A stretch of DNA of 6,508 nt from an uncultured Bacteroidota bacterium (GTDB lineage Bacteria > Bacteroidota > Bacteroidia > Chitinophagales > Chitinophagaceae), in assembly GCA_903944755.1 (NCBI GenBank), contig CAJATB010000065.1, forward strand, positions 1 to 6,508, read 5' to 3'. The notes below the pieces were generated by a model that had not been told where the DNA came from, searched no databases, and saw only the letters and a program-made list of their open reading frames with translations. Shown one piece after another: positions 5,298 to 6,508 of this stretch. The position numbers and the translations under genes were made by a program. The first letter of the stretch is position 1. Each line of letters begins with the position of its first letter.

Positions 5298-6131
5298 TTG
5301 TCAAAAGTGGAAGCAATCGATAAATTATTAAAAAAGCCCCTTTGGATGAATATCTTAGTAGGTATTGGTGCCGTAGTGTTTTTAATAGTATTATTTTTCT
5401 TTTCCTTAGGTTGGATAACAGGTAATGGTAAGACTGAAAAAGTCCCAAGTGTGGTTGGCCTTGATGTTGTAGCTGCTCAAAAAAATTTAATAGCACTTGG
5501 TTTTGATGTAGTATTACAGGATTCCATTTATGTAGATACTTTAGCACGTAATGGGGTATTAAGACAAACTCCAGAAGGGGACGAGATTGTGAAAAAAGGC
5601 AGAACTGTATACTTAACTATTAATAGAATTGTTGCACCTCAGGTGGATATGCCAAACTTAGTTGGCTTCTCCCTTAAAAGTGCGGAAACTTATTTAAAAG
5701 TATTAGGGTTAAGAATGGGAAGTATAAGTATGGTATCGGATAGAAACAAAAATGTTATTATTGACCAATTAGTAAATGGGCAACCTGTTGCCCCAGGTGC
5801 TAAAATATCATCCGGAACTGTTATTGATTTTCAAGTGGGCGATGGTGGGGTATCAATGGTTTTTGAAGTGCCTGATTTAGTAGGGATGACTGTTAATATG
5901 GCAAAGGCGAAGTTGGCTAGCATGAGAATGTCAATGGGAGTAATTAGTTCAAATACAAGTATACAGGACACGGCGACTGCTTTTGTGGTTAGTCAAAGTC
6001 CAAGCCCTTATTCAAGTGAATTAGATTCTTTAGGGATGCCTAAAAAGAATACCGCAATGCAGGGTGGGGCTATTGATATAGTAATAGACAAAGTTGCGCC
6101 AGTGATTACAAAACGTGATTCAGTTAATTAA
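5298..6131 (+). CDS. Membrane-anchored protein with three PASTA domains
   Basis: This 277-residue protein has a short cytoplasmic N terminus, one hydrophobic membrane segment (about 17-38) and three extracytoplasmic PASTA repeats: about 48-110 (opening VPSVVGLD), 116-180 (MPNLVGFS) and 188-266 (VPDLVGMT). The third carries an insert of about 20 residues (238-256) before its last strand. PASTA domains, known from penicillin-binding proteins and Stk/PknB kinases, bind peptidoglycan fragments in several cases. No kinase or transpeptidase domain is present here. The predicted start is TTG at 5298, two bases after the ddl stop; an in-frame GTG at 5307 is the alternative. The ATG at 5346 (residue 17) would remove the basic residues before the membrane segment and so is less likely. 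The spacing suggests translational coupling with ddl and a role at the inner membrane in cell-wall synthesis or sensing, which is an inference from context. Confidence 0.9.
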   Translation: MSKVEAIDKLLKKPLWMNILVGIGAVVFLIVLFFFSLGWITGNGKTEKVPSVVGLDVVAAQKNLIALGFDVVLQDSIYVDTLARNGVLRQTPEGDEIVKKGRTVYLTINRIVAPQVDMPNLVGFSLKSAETYLKVLGLRMGSISMVSDRNKNVIIDQLVNGQPVAPGAKISSGTVIDFQVGDGGVSMVFEVPDLVGMTVNMAKAKLASMRMSMGVISSNTSIQDTATAFVVSQSPSPYSSELDSLGMPKKNTAMQGGAIDIVIDKVAPVITKRDSVN

Positions 6132-6156
6132 ATTTATAACACATTAAATACAGGTT

Positions 6157-6465
6157 ATGCAAACAATTACAGTAGAAGCATTAAAAGCAAAAATAGATGC
6201 AGGGGAGCAATTAAATTTATTAGATGTGCGTGAACCTCATGAACATGCTGCATTTAACATTGGTGGTCAATTAATGCCACTTGGTTTAGTACAATCCCTT
6301 CAGTTAGACGAAATTGAGCACTTAAAGGATGAATTAGTTTATATATACTGCAGAAGCGGCAACCGAAGTGGGCAGGCTTGCCTTATGTTAGAGCCTTATG
6401 GTTTTAAGAATGTGGTTAACGTAACTGGTGGTATGTTGGCTTGGCAGGAAAAGTTTCCTGGGTAG
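6157..6465 (+). CDS. Single-domain rhodanese-like protein
   Basis: This 102-residue protein is a single rhodanese domain of the GlpE/PspE size class, without a signal peptide and so probably cytoplasmic. It has LLDVREPHEH (21-30), with the conserved Asp23 and Arg25, and the active-site loop CRSGNR (65-70), whose Cys65 would carry the persulfide. The six-residue loop fits sulfurtransferases rather than the longer Cdc25-type phosphatase loop. The C-terminal VTGGMLAW (89-96) is also typical. Such proteins move sulfane sulfur between donors such as thiosulfate and thiol acceptors; the actual substrate cannot be read from sequence. It starts at ATG 6157, 25 nt after the PASTA stop on the same strand and with no terminator between, so it may be the third gene of the ddl unit, although no functional link is evident. 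Confidence 0.92.
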   Translation: MQTITVEALKAKIDAGEQLNLLDVREPHEHAAFNIGGQLMPLGLVQSLQLDEIEHLKDELVYIYCRSGNRSGQACLMLEPYGFKNVVNVTGGMLAWQEKFPG

Positions 6466-6478
6466 GTTACCTTTTTTT
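6445..6478 (+). terminator. Possible terminator at the end of the rhodanese gene
   Basis: A hairpin CAGGAAA (6445-6451) / TTTCCTG (6454-6460) covers the last codons. It is followed directly by a small one, GGTA (6461-6464) / TACC (6468-6471), and then seven T (6472-6478). The second stem has only four pairs and the first stands 11 nt from the T run. The pair may terminate together if the stems stack, but neither is a standard terminator alone. Confidence 0.4.
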
Positions 6479-6508
6479 ATTTACTTTTTAAATGCTTTAA
6501 AATGAAAT

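Noticed and set aside
5275..5547. Open frame of about 90 codons on the - strand over the ddl/PASTA junction
   Set aside because: It is opposite two clear genes, and no promoter or family resemblance was found.
1..6508. Mobile element, integration site at the tRNA, CRISPR array, defence or toxin-antitoxin system
   Set aside because: No transposase, integrase, repeated copy of the tRNA 3' end, regular repeat array or paired small genes could be seen on either strand. The tRNA is followed by its terminator and then by a housekeeping gene.

Overview
This window reads as an ordinary housekeeping stretch of a Bacteroidota chromosome, and it resembles the Chitinophagaceae/Sphingobacteria side more than Bacteroides. 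The reasons are an AT-rich sequence with little Shine-Dalgarno signal, promoter boxes of the Bacteroidota type (TTG, about 19 nt, TAnnTTTG), a tRNA gene without an encoded CCA, and several proteins of recognisably Bacteroidota type. These are the 115-residue dicluster ferredoxin, a LuxC-like acyl-CoA reductase divergent from it, and a kinase-less PASTA protein directly behind ddl. The lineage is inferred from these features and from memory of the families; no search was run.

Layout from left to right. Positions 1-57 are the 3' part of a long-variable-arm tRNA, probably tRNA-Leu, followed at once by a strong intrinsic terminator. Positions 159-929 (+) encode the house-cleaning NTP pyrophosphohydrolase MazG. 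A bidirectional terminator separates it from the convergent HtrA/DegP serine protease (2573-1050, -). Upstream of that, on the same strand, is a LuxC-like acyl-CoA reductase (3742-2750, -). Its start lies 56 bp from the divergent ferredoxin gene (3799-4146, +), and the two seem to use physically overlapping promoters. A second strong hairpin terminator ends the ferredoxin unit. The last block is a + strand cluster: D-alanine--D-alanine ligase (4291-5295), a membrane-anchored three-PASTA protein that starts 2 nt after the ddl stop, probably at TTG (5298-6131), and a single-domain rhodanese (6157-6465).

Functionally there are three small themes: nucleotide-pool sanitation (MazG), envelope proteostasis (HtrA), and peptidoglycan precursor supply with a putative peptidoglycan-binding partner (Ddl plus PASTA). 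The ferredoxin/acyl-CoA reductase pair suggests redox or lipid metabolism, but its physiological role is not visible from sequence.

I found no mobile element, CRISPR array, defence system, riboswitch or toxin-antitoxin pair, and I do not think the window holds a previously undescribed system. The points most worth a second look are the apparent AAG anticodon of the tRNA, the overlapping divergent promoters at 3731-3773, and the TTG-started PASTA protein coupled to ddl. No intergenic stretch exceeds 300 bases.
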